Part shown: positions 41,669-50,582 of the stretch, piece after piece
Position numbering within the stretch: the stretch's first letter is position 1
How the letters are laid out: each line of letters starts with the position of its first letter
From: Streptomyces sp. NRRL B-1347
GTDB taxonomy: Bacteria > Actinomycetota > Actinomycetes > Streptomycetales > Streptomycetaceae
DNA length: 53,683 bases
NCBI RefSeq assembly: GCF_000720325.1
Contig: NZ_JOJM01000057.1
Span: forward strand, 1 to 53,683
Direction: 5' to 3'
Position numbers and translations under genes: made by a program
Notes under the pieces: model-generated
Told to the model about the DNA's origin: nothing
Database searches by the model: none
Seen by the model: the letters and a program-made list of their open reading frames with translations, nothing else

Positions 41669-42970
41669 TCATGTTTCGGAAGCCCGTTCGCTTTCCGGGG
41701 CGCGTTCGCCGGTCAGAGGGCGCGCGGGGCGCGGTGGCGTACGCGGCGCGGTGGCGCGCACCTCCAGGGCCAGGGCCGTGCAGCAGGCCGTGCCGAGCAC
41801 CGCGACGGCCGCGACCACCGTGCTCACCGCGTAGAACTCGGCGGCCAGGCCCGCGAGCGCCATGCCGACGCCCTGGAGCGTCATCAGACCGGCCGTGTGC
41901 ACGGTCATGGCGCGGCCGCGGAGGTCCGGCGGCACCGCGTCCACGAACCAGCGGTCGAGCCCGAGCGTGTACGCCGCCCCCGCCCCGGCGAGCACGAGCA
42001 CCGGCACCGCGAGGACGAGCCCGGGCGCGGCCCCGTACGCGAGCAGCGGCAGGAGCGTGGTGGCCGCGAGCGGCAGCGCGATCCGCGCCCGGGCCCGGGC
42101 CGAGAGCGCGGCCCCCGCGTACAGCTCCCCCGCGATGGTGCCGATCGGCATCGCGCACATCAGCAGGCCGACCCCGGCGGAGCCGACCCCGATCTGCTCG
42201 GCGTACGGGGCGGCGAGCGCCTCCGGGGCGACGGCGAACATCGGCGGCGCCCACAGCAGCAGCAACAGCGCGCGCAGCCTGCGGTCGCCGAGGACCTGGC
42301 GGGCCCCGGCGAGCGAGTACTGCACGAGGGTCCCCTCACCGCCGTGCGCGGGGCCGGAGCGCGCGGGGCGCCGCCGCGTCCCGCAGCGCAGCAGGAGCGC
42401 GGAGGCCAGGAACGTGCCGACGGTGATCACCAGCGCCCCGCGCGGCGACACGAAGGTGAGCAGGACGCCGCCGAGCCCGAAGCCGACGAGGACGGCGCTC
42501 TGCGACACCATCCGCAGCAGCGAGCGCCCCAGCACGAACACGTCGCCGTCGCCCAGGATGTCGGTCAGCGTCGCCATCCGCGTGCCGTTGAAGACGGGCG
42601 CGACGGCGGCGATCGCGCAGCGCAGGGCGAGCAGGGCGGCGACGGGCGTCGCGGGCAGCGCCATCAGGACGGCGCATCCGGCGCACAGCAGGTCGCAGCC
42701 GACCAGGACGCGCCGGGGCGGATGCCGGTCGGCGATCCCGGCGAACAGCGCGCCGCCGACCAGGTACGGCAGCATGCCGAGCGCGAAGGCGAGGGCGCTG
42801 AGCAGCGGCGATCCGGTGAGCTCGTAGACGAGGACGGTCAGCGCGATCTCGCTGACGACGACACCGAGCAGGGACAGGGCGTGGGCGGCGAAGACGGCCC
42901 GGAACTCGCGGACGGCGAAGACGCGCCGGTAGCCGCCCGCGTCGGCGGGCGGAAGTGCTTCCTGGGACAT
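41669..42970 (-). CDS. MFS transporter, macrolide-efflux-like
   Basis: 433 residues with about 12 membrane segments. It belongs to the MFS_3/MefA-like group: FRAVFAAHALSLLGVVVSEIALTVLVYELTGSPLLSALAFALGMLPYLVGGALFAGIADR carries motif A. A C-terminal Pro/Glu-rich tail follows. ATG 42970 is preceded by an AGGGTGAG site. It is divergent from an ArsR/DUF5937 regulator with a perfect dyad between them. An exporter role controlled by that regulator is likely; the substrate is unknown. Confidence 0.87.
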   Translation of the reverse strand: MSQEALPPADAGGYRRVFAVREFRAVFAAHALSLLGVVVSEIALTVLVYELTGSPLLSALAFALGMLPYLVGGALFAGIADRHPPRRVLVGCDLLCAGCAVLMALPATPVAALLALRCAIAAVAPVFNGTRMATLTDILGDGDVFVLGRSLLRMVSQSAVLVGFGLGGVLLTFVSPRGALVITVGTFLASALLLRCGTRRRPARSGPAHGGEGTLVQYSLAGARQVLGDRRLRALLLLLWAPPMFAVAPEALAAPYAEQIGVGSAGVGLLMCAMPIGTIAGELYAGAALSARARARIALPLAATTLLPLLAYGAAPGLVLAVPVLVLAGAGAAYTLGLDRWFVDAVPPDLRGRAMTVHTAGLMTLQGVGMALAGLAAEFYAVSTVVAAVAVLGTACCTALALEVRATAPRTPPRPARPLTGERAPESERASET

Positions 42971-43009
42971 GCGCTCACCCTGGCCGCGCCCGGCGACGGA
43001 CCCTAAAGT

Positions 43010-43025
43010 TTCGGCCTGGGCCGAA
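43010..43025. promoter_or_regulatory. Operator between the MFS and ArsR/DUF5937 genes
   Basis: Perfect 7-bp arms TTCGGCC and GGCCGAA with a 2-bp centre. It is placed symmetrically enough to control both divergent genes (40 bp from the MFS start, 25 bp from the ArsR start). Confidence 0.65.
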
Positions 43026-43049
43026 TCCTGGCCCGTGGGAGGAGGCCGG

Positions 43050-44030
43050 ATGCCCATTCAGCTGCACTTCGGCGAGGCCGACCCGCTGCGCTGCCGCTTC
43101 GCCGTGTCGCCGCTGTGGGAGACCCAGGAGGCCGTGCGCACGCTCAAGCGGCCCCAGCGGCACGGCTACCACCCGCGCTGGCTGCGGGAGTCCCGCGCGG
43201 CGGCCGAGCGGCTCGACCTGGCGGCCGTCTGGCTCCTGATGCCTCCGCGCGGGCACAGCCCGGACTTCCTGGGGCCGCCGCCGATCGGCCCCGCGGCGGC
43301 GTTCGACGAGGAGATCGCGGCGGTGCGGACGGCGGACCCCGAGGCCGCGCGCGCGGACATGGCCCGGGCGCTCGCGGACACGCCGGGCGCCGCCGAGAGC
43401 CCGCTCGGCCGCCGTCTGCTCGCCGAACCGGCGCGCGCGGTACGGGAGTTGGCGGACGCCCTGGAAGCGGCCTGGCACGCCCTGGTCGAGCCGCACTGGC
43501 CGCGCCTTCGCGCGCTCCTGGAGGCCGACGTGACGTACCACTCGCGGCGGCTCGCCGAGGTCGGCCTCGAAGCGCTCCTGCCGGAGCTCGACCGGCGGCT
43601 CGCCTGGGACGCGGGCACGCTGACGGCCCAGTGGCGGGGCCGCCACGCGCGGCACCTGGACGGCCGCGGCCTGGTGCTCATGCCGAGCGTCTTCAGCTGG
43701 CCGGACGTGATCAGCGGCTACGACCCTCCGTGGCAGCCGACCCTGGTCTACCCGGCGCGCGGGATCGCCGGACTGTGGACGGCCCCCGCCGACCGCACCC
43801 CCGAGCCGCTCGTCCGGCTCATCGGCCGCAACCGCGCCGCCGTCCTCACCGCGCTCGCCGAGCCCGCCACCACCTCCGCGCTCGCCCACCGGCTCGGCCT
43901 CGCCCCGTCGTCGGTGTCCGCCCACCTGTCCGCGCTGCGCGGGGCGGGCCTGCTCCTGTCGCGCCGGTACGGCCATCAGGTCCTGTACGAGCGGACGCCG
44001 CTCGGCATCGCGCTCGCGACGGGCGGCTGA
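43050..44030 (+). CDS. ArsR-type winged-helix regulator with DUF5937 domain
   Basis: 326 residues. The N-terminal DUF5937 region (about 1-240: IQLHFGEADPLRCRFAVSPLWETQEAVRTL, VTYHSRRLAEVGLEALLPEL, LVLMPSVFSWP) is followed by an ArsR-like helix-turn-helix (about 250-320: AVLTALAEPATTSALAHRLGLAPSSVSAHLSALRGAGLLLSRRYGHQVLYERTPLG). ATG 43050 has GGAGG close upstream. No metal-binding ELCVCDL motif is present, so it is not a metal sensor of the SmtB kind. It is divergent from the MFS transporter it probably controls. Confidence 0.88.
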   Translation: MPIQLHFGEADPLRCRFAVSPLWETQEAVRTLKRPQRHGYHPRWLRESRAAAERLDLAAVWLLMPPRGHSPDFLGPPPIGPAAAFDEEIAAVRTADPEAARADMARALADTPGAAESPLGRRLLAEPARAVRELADALEAAWHALVEPHWPRLRALLEADVTYHSRRLAEVGLEALLPELDRRLAWDAGTLTAQWRGRHARHLDGRGLVLMPSVFSWPDVISGYDPPWQPTLVYPARGIAGLWTAPADRTPEPLVRLIGRNRAAVLTALAEPATTSALAHRLGLAPSSVSAHLSALRGAGLLLSRRYGHQVLYERTPLGIALATGG

Positions 44031-44191
44031 GGCGGCGCGCGCACGCGGCCGGCCTCCGGCGTGGCGCGTGTCCGACGGGCGGCTGACGCCCGGGCCGTCG
44101 GCGGTGTCGCACCAGCGACCGATTAATCCCCTATGCCACGATTGCCGCGCGCCCACCCGTACGTCACGTCACCGTCGCCCTAGGGGGCTGG

Positions 44192-45223
44192 ATGCACCGG
44201 CTGCTCCGTACGTTCACGGCACTCACCGCCGTCGCCGCCCTCGGGCTCACGGCCGGGTGCTCGTCCGGGCCGGGCTCCGGCGACTCCGGCGGATCCGGCA
44301 CGAAGAAGCGGGAAGCCGCCCCCTCGACGGGCACCAAGGCGGCGCCCCACTCCTTCTGGGTCGACCCGCAGAGCGCGGCGGCCCGGCAGGTGCGCCAGTG
44401 GGAGGAGGAGGGCCGCACCCAGGACGCCGAGGCGCTCAAGCGGATCGCCGAGCAGCCGATGGCTCAGTGGCCCGCGGGCGACGACCCCGCCCCCGACATC
44501 CGCGAGGCCACCGCGGGCGCCGCCCGGGAGGGGCGCACGGCCGTCCTCGTGGCGTACAACATCCCGCACCGCGACTGCGGGCAGCACTCCGCGGGCGGCG
44601 CGCCCGACGCCGGGTACTACCGGCAGTGGCTCGGCTCCTTCGCCGCCGCCATCGGGGACAGCCCCGCCCTGGTGATCCTGGAGCCCGACGCGATCCCGCA
44701 CATCGTGGACGGCTGCACGCCCGGCCAGTACCACGAGGAGCGCTATCAGCTGCTGTCCGAGGCGATCCAGCGGCTCAAGCGGCAGCCGCGGGTCAAGGTC
44801 TACCTGGACGCGGGCAACCCCGGCTGGATCGCCGACGCCCGCAAGCTGGCGCAGCCGCTGCGGCGGGCGAGCGTCGACGCGGCCGACGGCTTCTCACTCA
44901 ACGTCTCCAACTTCCAGAGCGACGGGGCCACCACGGCGTACGGCCGCACGCTGTCCGCGGCCATCGGCGGCAAGCACTTCGTCATGGACACCAGCCGCAA
45001 CGGCCGGGGCCCGCTCGCGGGCGACCGCCAGGACGCCTGGTGCAACCCGCCGGGCCGGGGCCTCGGCACCCCGCCCACCGACAGGACCGGCGACCCGCTG
45101 CTCGACGCCTATCTGTGGATCAAGCGGCCCGGCGACTCCGACGGCCCGTGCCGGGGCGGCCCCGCGGCCGGCCAGTGGTGGCCGGACTACGCGCTGGGGC
45201 TCGTCCGCAACGCCAAGGCGTGA
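44192..45223 (+). CDS. cslZ: GH6 endoglucanase lipoprotein (CslZ-like)
   Basis: 343 residues. The lipoprotein signal is LGLTAGC with lipid Cys23, then a Gly/Ser linker, then a glycoside hydrolase family 6 domain. Catalytic motifs are AYNIPHRDCG (Asp128) and LVILEPDAIP (Asp166, proton donor), plus KVYLDAGNPGW and SLNVSNFQ. It hydrolyses beta-1,4-glucan. Next to cslA-glxA it probably trims or releases the cellulose-like glycan made at hyphal tips. It is convergent with glxA, the stop codons 18 bp apart, so it has its own promoter. Confidence 0.9.
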   Translation: MHRLLRTFTALTAVAALGLTAGCSSGPGSGDSGGSGTKKREAAPSTGTKAAPHSFWVDPQSAAARQVRQWEEEGRTQDAEALKRIAEQPMAQWPAGDDPAPDIREATAGAAREGRTAVLVAYNIPHRDCGQHSAGGAPDAGYYRQWLGSFAAAIGDSPALVILEPDAIPHIVDGCTPGQYHEERYQLLSEAIQRLKRQPRVKVYLDAGNPGWIADARKLAQPLRRASVDAADGFSLNVSNFQSDGATTAYGRTLSAAIGGKHFVMDTSRNGRGPLAGDRQDAWCNPPGRGLGTPPTDRTGDPLLDAYLWIKRPGDSDGPCRGGPAAGQWWPDYALGLVRNAKA

Positions 45224-45241
45224 ACCACCGCCGTACGCGCG

Positions 45242-47221
45242 CTACTTGACGTGCACCCACTTGGCCTCGGACGAGGCCCCGTCCGCGTCCGTCACGAACA
45301 GCATGTACCAGCCGGGCGGCACCAGCGCCGTGTCGCCGCGCGGCACCTCGACGGTCACCGCGCCCTGGCCCTTCGTCAGGGCGAGGGCGATGGAGCGCTG
45401 CTCCACGTCCGTGGTGTGCGTGACCGCGCTCGGTCGCATCAGCCGGGCCGAGACGAGCTTCTCGGGGTGCGCGGTGCGGAACGTCGCGCGGCCGTCGGCC
45501 GGCAGGACCTGCGGGCCCGCACCGAGGGCGGGGCGGTCCTTGCCCGCCTTGTGCAGGGTGGGCGGGGTGAAGATCTCCATGCGCTGCTCGAAGTGGCCGA
45601 GCTTGGTGTTCTGCTCGTTGTCGAAGAGCGGGTCGGAGCCGAAGGTCGCCACGCGCCCGTCGGGGAGCAGCAGCGCCTCGGAGTGGTAGTTGCGGCCCAC
45701 CGTGGGCTCGGCCGCGGTGCGGAAGGCGCCGCGCCCGGCGTTGGCCTTGGGGTCGTAGAACTGCGCTTTGAGGATGTTGCTGCCGCTGCGGCCGCGGTAG
45801 TCGGACGAGCCGTTGGTGGTGAACACGGAGTCGTCCGGCATGATCACGCTGTTCAGATAGCGGGTGCCCTGCGGCAGCCGCGGCCCGGACCTGAAGGAGG
45901 GGTTGGCCTCCTTCAGGTCGATCACGGCCGTGCGGCGCGTGGCCTTGTCCGACTCGCCGACGCCGCCCCCGCCGAGGATCATCACCTTCTGGTCCTGGGC
46001 GGGCGGCAGGAGCACGGACGCCGACGTCTCGGTCTGGTCGAGGTCCTCAAGCCCCGGCACCTTGGTGAACTTGTTGGTCTCCAGGTCCCACAGGCCCGGC
46101 TTGCGCCCCTTGTCTGCGGGCCCGTACCCGGCGTTGGACGCCGGGTAGAAGAGCTTGCCGCCCTTGGTGAGGAACAGCGCCGGGTACGTCGGGAAGTAGC
46201 GCTTCGGCCCGTCGGTCCACTTCTTGGTCTTCGGGTCGTAGATCTCGTTGTCGCCGGGGTCGATGACGCCGACGTCGTCGAGCCCGGACACCGCGAGCAC
46301 CCGGCCGTCGTCGAGCCCCACCAGCGTCGGGTACCAGCGCGCCTTCTCCATCGGCTCCACGGCCACGTACCGCTCGGCCACGGGGTCGAACTCGTACGCC
46401 GCCTTGATGCCCTGGAAGTCCTGCTTGTCCATGGTGAGCTTCTCGGCGATGCCGTACGTGTTGTCGGCCTCCTTGCCGGTGAGGCCCTCGATCTCGTACT
46501 GCGCGGACTTCTCGGTGATCGCCTGCCGCCCGTCCTGCACGGCCTCCACGAAGACCCGGGTCTCGCTCGCGGTGACCTTCGTCTTCCAGGGCTGCATCAC
46601 CCCGGACTTGGAGTACGTGATCTGGAAGTCCCGCTTGGCCTTGGGGACTTCGACGTCGAACTTGCTGACGTACTCGACGCCCGAGGGCGAGCGGAACTTG
46701 GTGCCCTTCTTCAGGACGACGGGCTTGTCCGGGTTCTCGTTCTTCACGCGCATGCCGCCGCCCGCGCGCTCCACCTCGCCGTCGAGCAGCTCGTAGCGGG
46801 CGGTGCCGCCGGCGACGAGCAGGCGTCCGTCGGGCAGCTGGGCGTGCCCGGCGCAGAAGAAGTCCACGGGCGTCGGCACCTTCTTGAAGGTGTTCTTCTT
46901 CGGATCCCACAGGATCGTGTCGAAGGAACCGGCGTCGAATTTCTTCTGCTCGTTCCCGGAGCCCGCGACGATCAGCACCTTGCCGGTGTGCAGGAGCGCC
47001 GCGTGAATGGCGTTGGTACGGAACTCCTCGGGAATGCCGATCTGCTGCCACGACCCGTACTTCTTCTTGTACCCGGGCTGGGCGATCTTGTACGCGTGGT
47101 ACTTCTCCTCGGCGAAGGAGACCGCGGCGGGGGCGTTGAGGCCGATGAGCAGCGCGCCGGCGCCGGTGCCGAACGCGATCTTCTTGGAGCGCTTGGAGAG
47201 CTTCGAGAACCGCAGGGCCAT
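45242..47221 (-). CDS. glxA: Copper radical oxidase GlxA (galactose-oxidase-like)
   Basis: 659 residues. An N-terminal membrane/Tat-like segment (about 15-37) is followed by a kelch propeller. Active-site residues by comparison with galactose oxidase: Cys123 (DFFCAGHAQLPDGR) and Tyr297 (EKARWYPTL) would form the Cys-Tyr cofactor, with the stacking Trp296 adjacent. Tyr512 and His513 (GRNYHSEALLLPDGRV) and His602 (SAVTHTTD) are copper ligands. The C-terminal domain is immunoglobulin-like. It oxidises a glycan or small aldehyde to H2O2 and, together with CslA, is needed for tip glycan deposition in Streptomyces. It starts 4 bp after the cslA stop. Confidence 0.93.
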   Translation of the reverse strand: MALRFSKLSKRSKKIAFGTGAGALLIGLNAPAAVSFAEEKYHAYKIAQPGYKKKYGSWQQIGIPEEFRTNAIHAALLHTGKVLIVAGSGNEQKKFDAGSFDTILWDPKKNTFKKVPTPVDFFCAGHAQLPDGRLLVAGGTARYELLDGEVERAGGGMRVKNENPDKPVVLKKGTKFRSPSGVEYVSKFDVEVPKAKRDFQITYSKSGVMQPWKTKVTASETRVFVEAVQDGRQAITEKSAQYEIEGLTGKEADNTYGIAEKLTMDKQDFQGIKAAYEFDPVAERYVAVEPMEKARWYPTLVGLDDGRVLAVSGLDDVGVIDPGDNEIYDPKTKKWTDGPKRYFPTYPALFLTKGGKLFYPASNAGYGPADKGRKPGLWDLETNKFTKVPGLEDLDQTETSASVLLPPAQDQKVMILGGGGVGESDKATRRTAVIDLKEANPSFRSGPRLPQGTRYLNSVIMPDDSVFTTNGSSDYRGRSGSNILKAQFYDPKANAGRGAFRTAAEPTVGRNYHSEALLLPDGRVATFGSDPLFDNEQNTKLGHFEQRMEIFTPPTLHKAGKDRPALGAGPQVLPADGRATFRTAHPEKLVSARLMRPSAVTHTTDVEQRSIALALTKGQGAVTVEVPRGDTALVPPGWYMLFVTDADGASSEAKWVHVK

Positions 47222-47225
47222 GGCG

Positions 47226-49001
47226 TCAGTTACCTCCAGTGGTCGTGCCGGTGGCGAACGCGGGCTCCGGCTCGCCGTCGGGGCCGCGCTCCGCGAGCCG
47301 CTGCCGCGCCGCCTTGCGGGCCCGGCGCTCCCTGACCGCGGTGACGCCCCACACCGTCACCGGCGCGAGCGAGATGACCATGGCGAGCACGGCCCAGGTG
47401 CGCATCGCCACGTGCGTGTGGCCGAGGACGAACGACGCGACGAGCGAACTGGCGAGCACCGCCGCCCAGAACAGATGGACGCGGAAGGTGAGGAGCCGGT
47501 CGGACGTGGCGCCGCAGCCCTTGGGCGTGACGACGAAGCGGCTGGGGCGGCGCAGCAGCGCGGCGCCGAGCGACTTGGCGTAGATGGGTGCGGAGAGGGC
47601 GGACATCGCCATGCCCGCGAGGCCGCCCGACCCCTCGGGTTCGTGCGGCGAGACGTTGTGCCGCCGGTTCCAGAGGTAGAGGCCGATCTGGAGGGCGGCG
47701 GCGTCGCTGTAGAGCATGAGCCACACGGAGGCGGCGACCTGTGTGCCGGAGGCCCCGAACCACAGGAACAGTACGCAACTGAGGATGCCCAGGAGCCAGT
47801 TGACGGCCGTCATCGGGTAGTAGACGAGCATCAGGGTGTACGAGAACAGGCGCCCGGGCGGCATCGTGAAGGGCGCCTTCCAGTACTGCTTGAACAGCGT
47901 CTCGTAGGTGCCGCGCGACCAGCGCAGCTGCTGGGTGAAGAAGTCCGTCCAGGAGGCCGGTCCCTCGCCGACGGCGAGCACGTCCGGGGTGTACACGGAC
48001 CGCCAGTGCCGCCGGGTCGCGGGGTTGCGGTGCCGGTGCAGCTCGAAGCCGGTGGCCATGTCCTCGGTGATGGAGTCGTAGAGGCCGCCGACCTGCCGCA
48101 GGGCGGCGATCCGCACCACGTTGTTGGTGCCGACGAACATCGGCGCCCGGTAGCGGTTCCCGGCCCGCTGGATCAGCGCGTGGAACAGGAACTGCTGCGA
48201 CTCGGCGGCCTTGGTGACGGGCGAGGTGTAGTTCCCGTACACCTGCGGGCCGACGACGAACGCGACGTCCGGGTCCCGGAAGAAGCCCATCATCCGCTCC
48301 AGGAAGTTCGGCAGCGGGACGTGGTCGGTGTCGACGGAGGCGAAGAAGTCGTAGTCGTCGCCGTGCATCGCGAGCCAGGCGTTGTAGTTCCCGTGCTTGG
48401 TGCGCGTCTTGTGCGGCCCCTTCTTGCGGTTCCACTCCGGCACGCCGCTGCGGGTGAAGTGCCGCACGCCGAGCTCGGCGCACAGGGCCTTCGCCCCGTC
48501 GTCGTCGCCCTCGTCGAGCAGCCACACGTCGAGCGGCCCCGCGTGGTGTATCCGCACGGCGCCTTCGAGCGTGGCGCGGACCATGGGGAGCGGCTCCTTG
48601 CCCGGTACGTACGTCGTCAGGAACGCGACGCGGGTGCCCGGCTCGGGCACGACGGGCACAGGGTCGCGGGCCACCATCGTGGCGTGCGCGATCGACACGA
48701 CGTTGACCAGCATGAACAGCTCGATGAGCCCGATCGCGACGAGCATCGTCACATCCAGGCCGACCAGCCAGCGGTCGCCGCCCTCGCGCTCGGTCCAGTG
48801 CGTGGGCCAGACGAGGTACACCAGCAGGGCGCCGGTGAGCAGCGGGGCGAGCGTCATCAGCAGGACGGCGCGTATTCGGCGGGGCTCATGGGCGAGGAGC
48901 GACCTGTACTGGACCCGGTAGCCGTCGCGGCCCTCCTCGGGCTGCGTGAGCGGACCGGCCAGCCGGCTGTGGGTGTCGTAGTCGTAGCCCTCCGGCCGCA
49001 C
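47226..49001 (-). CDS. cslA: Cellulose synthase-like glycosyltransferase CslA (GT2)
   Basis: 591 residues. Two N-terminal membrane segments (about 45-65 and 82-105) and about five C-terminal ones flank a cytoplasmic GT2 domain. Catalytic residues: Asp163 (WLLDEG), the metal motif DTDH (224-227), TED (312-314) and QQLRW (357-361). GTG 49001 has AGGAGGG upstream. It polymerises a beta-1,4-linked glycan from UDP-glucose or UDP-GlcNAc at hyphal tips. No PilZ domain is evident. Promoter region 49002-49100 is unusually A/T rich. Confidence 0.92.
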   Translation of the reverse strand: MRPEGYDYDTHSRLAGPLTQPEEGRDGYRVQYRSLLAHEPRRIRAVLLMTLAPLLTGALLVYLVWPTHWTEREGGDRWLVGLDVTMLVAIGLIELFMLVNVVSIAHATMVARDPVPVVPEPGTRVAFLTTYVPGKEPLPMVRATLEGAVRIHHAGPLDVWLLDEGDDDGAKALCAELGVRHFTRSGVPEWNRKKGPHKTRTKHGNYNAWLAMHGDDYDFFASVDTDHVPLPNFLERMMGFFRDPDVAFVVGPQVYGNYTSPVTKAAESQQFLFHALIQRAGNRYRAPMFVGTNNVVRIAALRQVGGLYDSITEDMATGFELHRHRNPATRRHWRSVYTPDVLAVGEGPASWTDFFTQQLRWSRGTYETLFKQYWKAPFTMPPGRLFSYTLMLVYYPMTAVNWLLGILSCVLFLWFGASGTQVAASVWLMLYSDAAALQIGLYLWNRRHNVSPHEPEGSGGLAGMAMSALSAPIYAKSLGAALLRRPSRFVVTPKGCGATSDRLLTFRVHLFWAAVLASSLVASFVLGHTHVAMRTWAVLAMVISLAPVTVWGVTAVRERRARKAARQRLAERGPDGEPEPAFATGTTTGGN

Positions 49002-49170
49002 AGCGCCCTCCTCTGGTCATCAAATGAGCCGATAACCAAACAAAAAGGGACTTTCGACGGCGTGTCGAACGGGGCGGGGCTGGCCGGGTGGTGTTTCCTG
49101 CTCCTCGCCCTTCCCCGCTGCGGGCCATCGCCCCCGCCGCCGCTGTGGGCAATCGTCCCGCAGGGCGAGT

Positions 49171-49215
49171 GGGGCATCCCCTGCTCGAGCGGAGCCGAGA
49201 GCTTGGGGAGGGGTG
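49171..49215. repeat. Streptomyces dispersed palindromic repeat
   Basis: A GGGGCATCCCCTGCTCGAGC ... GCTTGGGG hairpin-type element of a kind found in many Streptomyces intergenic regions. It lies between the TetR gene (stop 49276) and cslA and probably terminates the SRPBCC-DUF4166-TetR operon. No gene is seen in 49002-49275. Confidence 0.65.
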
Positions 49216-49275
49216 GGCACAGCGCCGAGGTGCCGCGCAACCGTTGCGCCAGGGCCTCACCCGGGCACCCCCGGA

Positions 49276-49905
49276 TCAGCGCGCAGCGCGCCGCAACCGA
49301 TGGCGGACCGCCCGCTGGGCCACCGGCCCCAGGTCGTCCAGGGCGGCAACCAGGGCCCCCAGGTCCTCCAGGGCATCAAGGGCCCGCCCGGCCCCCTCCG
49401 CGTCCACCCCTTCGTACAGCTCGATCCCCACGAACGACGCCGCCACCGCCCGCGCGAGCCCCACCGCGTCCACGAACCCCCCGAGCGGCGACGCCCCCAG
49501 GACCCGTACGAGGACCTTCTCGACCTCCTCGACCCACAGCGAGAGCCCCGCCGCCGTGGCCGCCGCGAGCCGCGGCTGGGTCTGCGCCCCGGCGAGCAGC
49601 TGCCCGAGCACGGCCACCGAACCCGCCGCCCGCTCCTCCTCGTGCATCCGCCGCCCGAACTCCAGGAGCTCGCCGAGCGTGGAGATCCCGGCGAGGGCGT
49701 CCCGGTAGCGGGCGACCCGCTGCTCCGTGCCGTACCGGCAGGCCTCCGAGAGCAGCTCGTCGACCGACCCGAAGTGGTAGAAGACGAGCGCCTGGTTCAC
49801 CCCGGCGGCGGCCGCCACGCTGCGCGCGGACGTCTTGGCGATGCCCTGCTCGGTGAGCGTGCGCAGCGCCCCCTCCAGGAGCTTCTCGCGGGTCTCCGCG
49901 CTCAC
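49276..49905 (-). CDS. TetR-family regulator of the SRPBCC-DUF4166 operon
   Basis: 209 residues. The helix-turn-helix is REKLLEGALRTLTEQGIAKTSARSVAAAAGVNQALVFYHFGSVDELLSEAC. Its GTG start overlaps the DUF4166 stop (GTGA), so it is the last gene of a three-gene operon. The two perfect TTGAGC/GCTCAA operators at the operon promoter are its probable autoregulatory sites. The ligand pocket is hydrophobic, and a lipid- or polyketide-like inducer would fit its partners. Confidence 0.86.
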   Translation of the reverse strand: MSAETREKLLEGALRTLTEQGIAKTSARSVAAAAGVNQALVFYHFGSVDELLSEACRYGTEQRVARYRDALAGISTLGELLEFGRRMHEEERAAGSVAVLGQLLAGAQTQPRLAAATAAGLSLWVEEVEKVLVRVLGASPLGGFVDAVGLARAVAASFVGIELYEGVDAEGAGRALDALEDLGALVAALDDLGPVAQRAVRHRLRRAAR

Positions 49906-50582
49906 GCGCGCACCTCCTCGCGCACGGGCCTGAGCCCCGGCCGCACGCCGCACTCCCGCACGTCCCGGTACGCCGCCCGGAACGTCCCCTCGTACCCGAA
50001 CAGCGGCCCGACGTGGCGGTTGGTGACCCGGACCCGGATGCGGAAGCACCCGGCCGCGTCGTCGTACGACTCGCGCACCTCGGCGTCGCCGCCGATGAGG
50101 TCCGGCACCCGCACGTCCACCGGGCCCTCCCGGAACCGGTGCTCTCCGGAGCGGATGACGAGCGAGCCGTCCGGCTCGGCCGCGAAGTGCAGGTCGCTGG
50201 CGAGGTGCTGGTGCGTGCCGAGGTAGTCGAGCACGCGGTCGCCCTCGGGGGCGAGGACCATCTGGGCGTCGAAGCGCCGGTCCCGGCCGGGGAAGTGGAA
50301 GGTGCGCACGAAGCTCACCGTCTCACGGCCGAAGGTGTCGGCGTACGGCACGTTCTCAATGGTGAACGGCACGTTCCTGCCGGTGCGCGGGACGAGGATG
50401 TGGCGCGTCGCGCCGACCGCGAGGAACGGCTTCACGAAGCCGCGGCCGTGCCAGATCCGCTCCATCACGCCGTAACCGACGCAGGCCTCGCCGCTGTCGA
50501 GCCCGACGGAGAAGCGCCGCTGGAGCCGCGGGTGGAGCCGTTCGAAGTCGGCGCCGAGGACGGTACGGAAGATCGAGGTCAT
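49902..50582 (-). CDS. DUF4166 protein
   Basis: 226 residues. It begins with MTSIFRTVLGADFERLHPRLQRRFSVG, the family start, followed by VGYGVMERIWHGRG and PFTIENVPYADTFGRETVSFVRTFHFPGR, and VLDYLGTHQHLASDLHFAAEPDGSLVIRSGEHRF. DUF4166 is often fused to or placed beside saccharopine-dehydrogenase-like or SRPBCC proteins. The beta-rich pattern could be a lipocalin-like lipid-binding barrel; this is inference. ATG 50582 overlaps the SRPBCC stop (ATGA). Confidence 0.82.
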   Translation of the reverse strand: MTSIFRTVLGADFERLHPRLQRRFSVGLDSGEACVGYGVMERIWHGRGFVKPFLAVGATRHILVPRTGRNVPFTIENVPYADTFGRETVSFVRTFHFPGRDRRFDAQMVLAPEGDRVLDYLGTHQHLASDLHFAAEPDGSLVIRSGEHRFREGPVDVRVPDLIGGDAEVRESYDDAAGCFRIRVRVTNRHVGPLFGYEGTFRAAYRDVRECGVRPGLRPVREEVRA

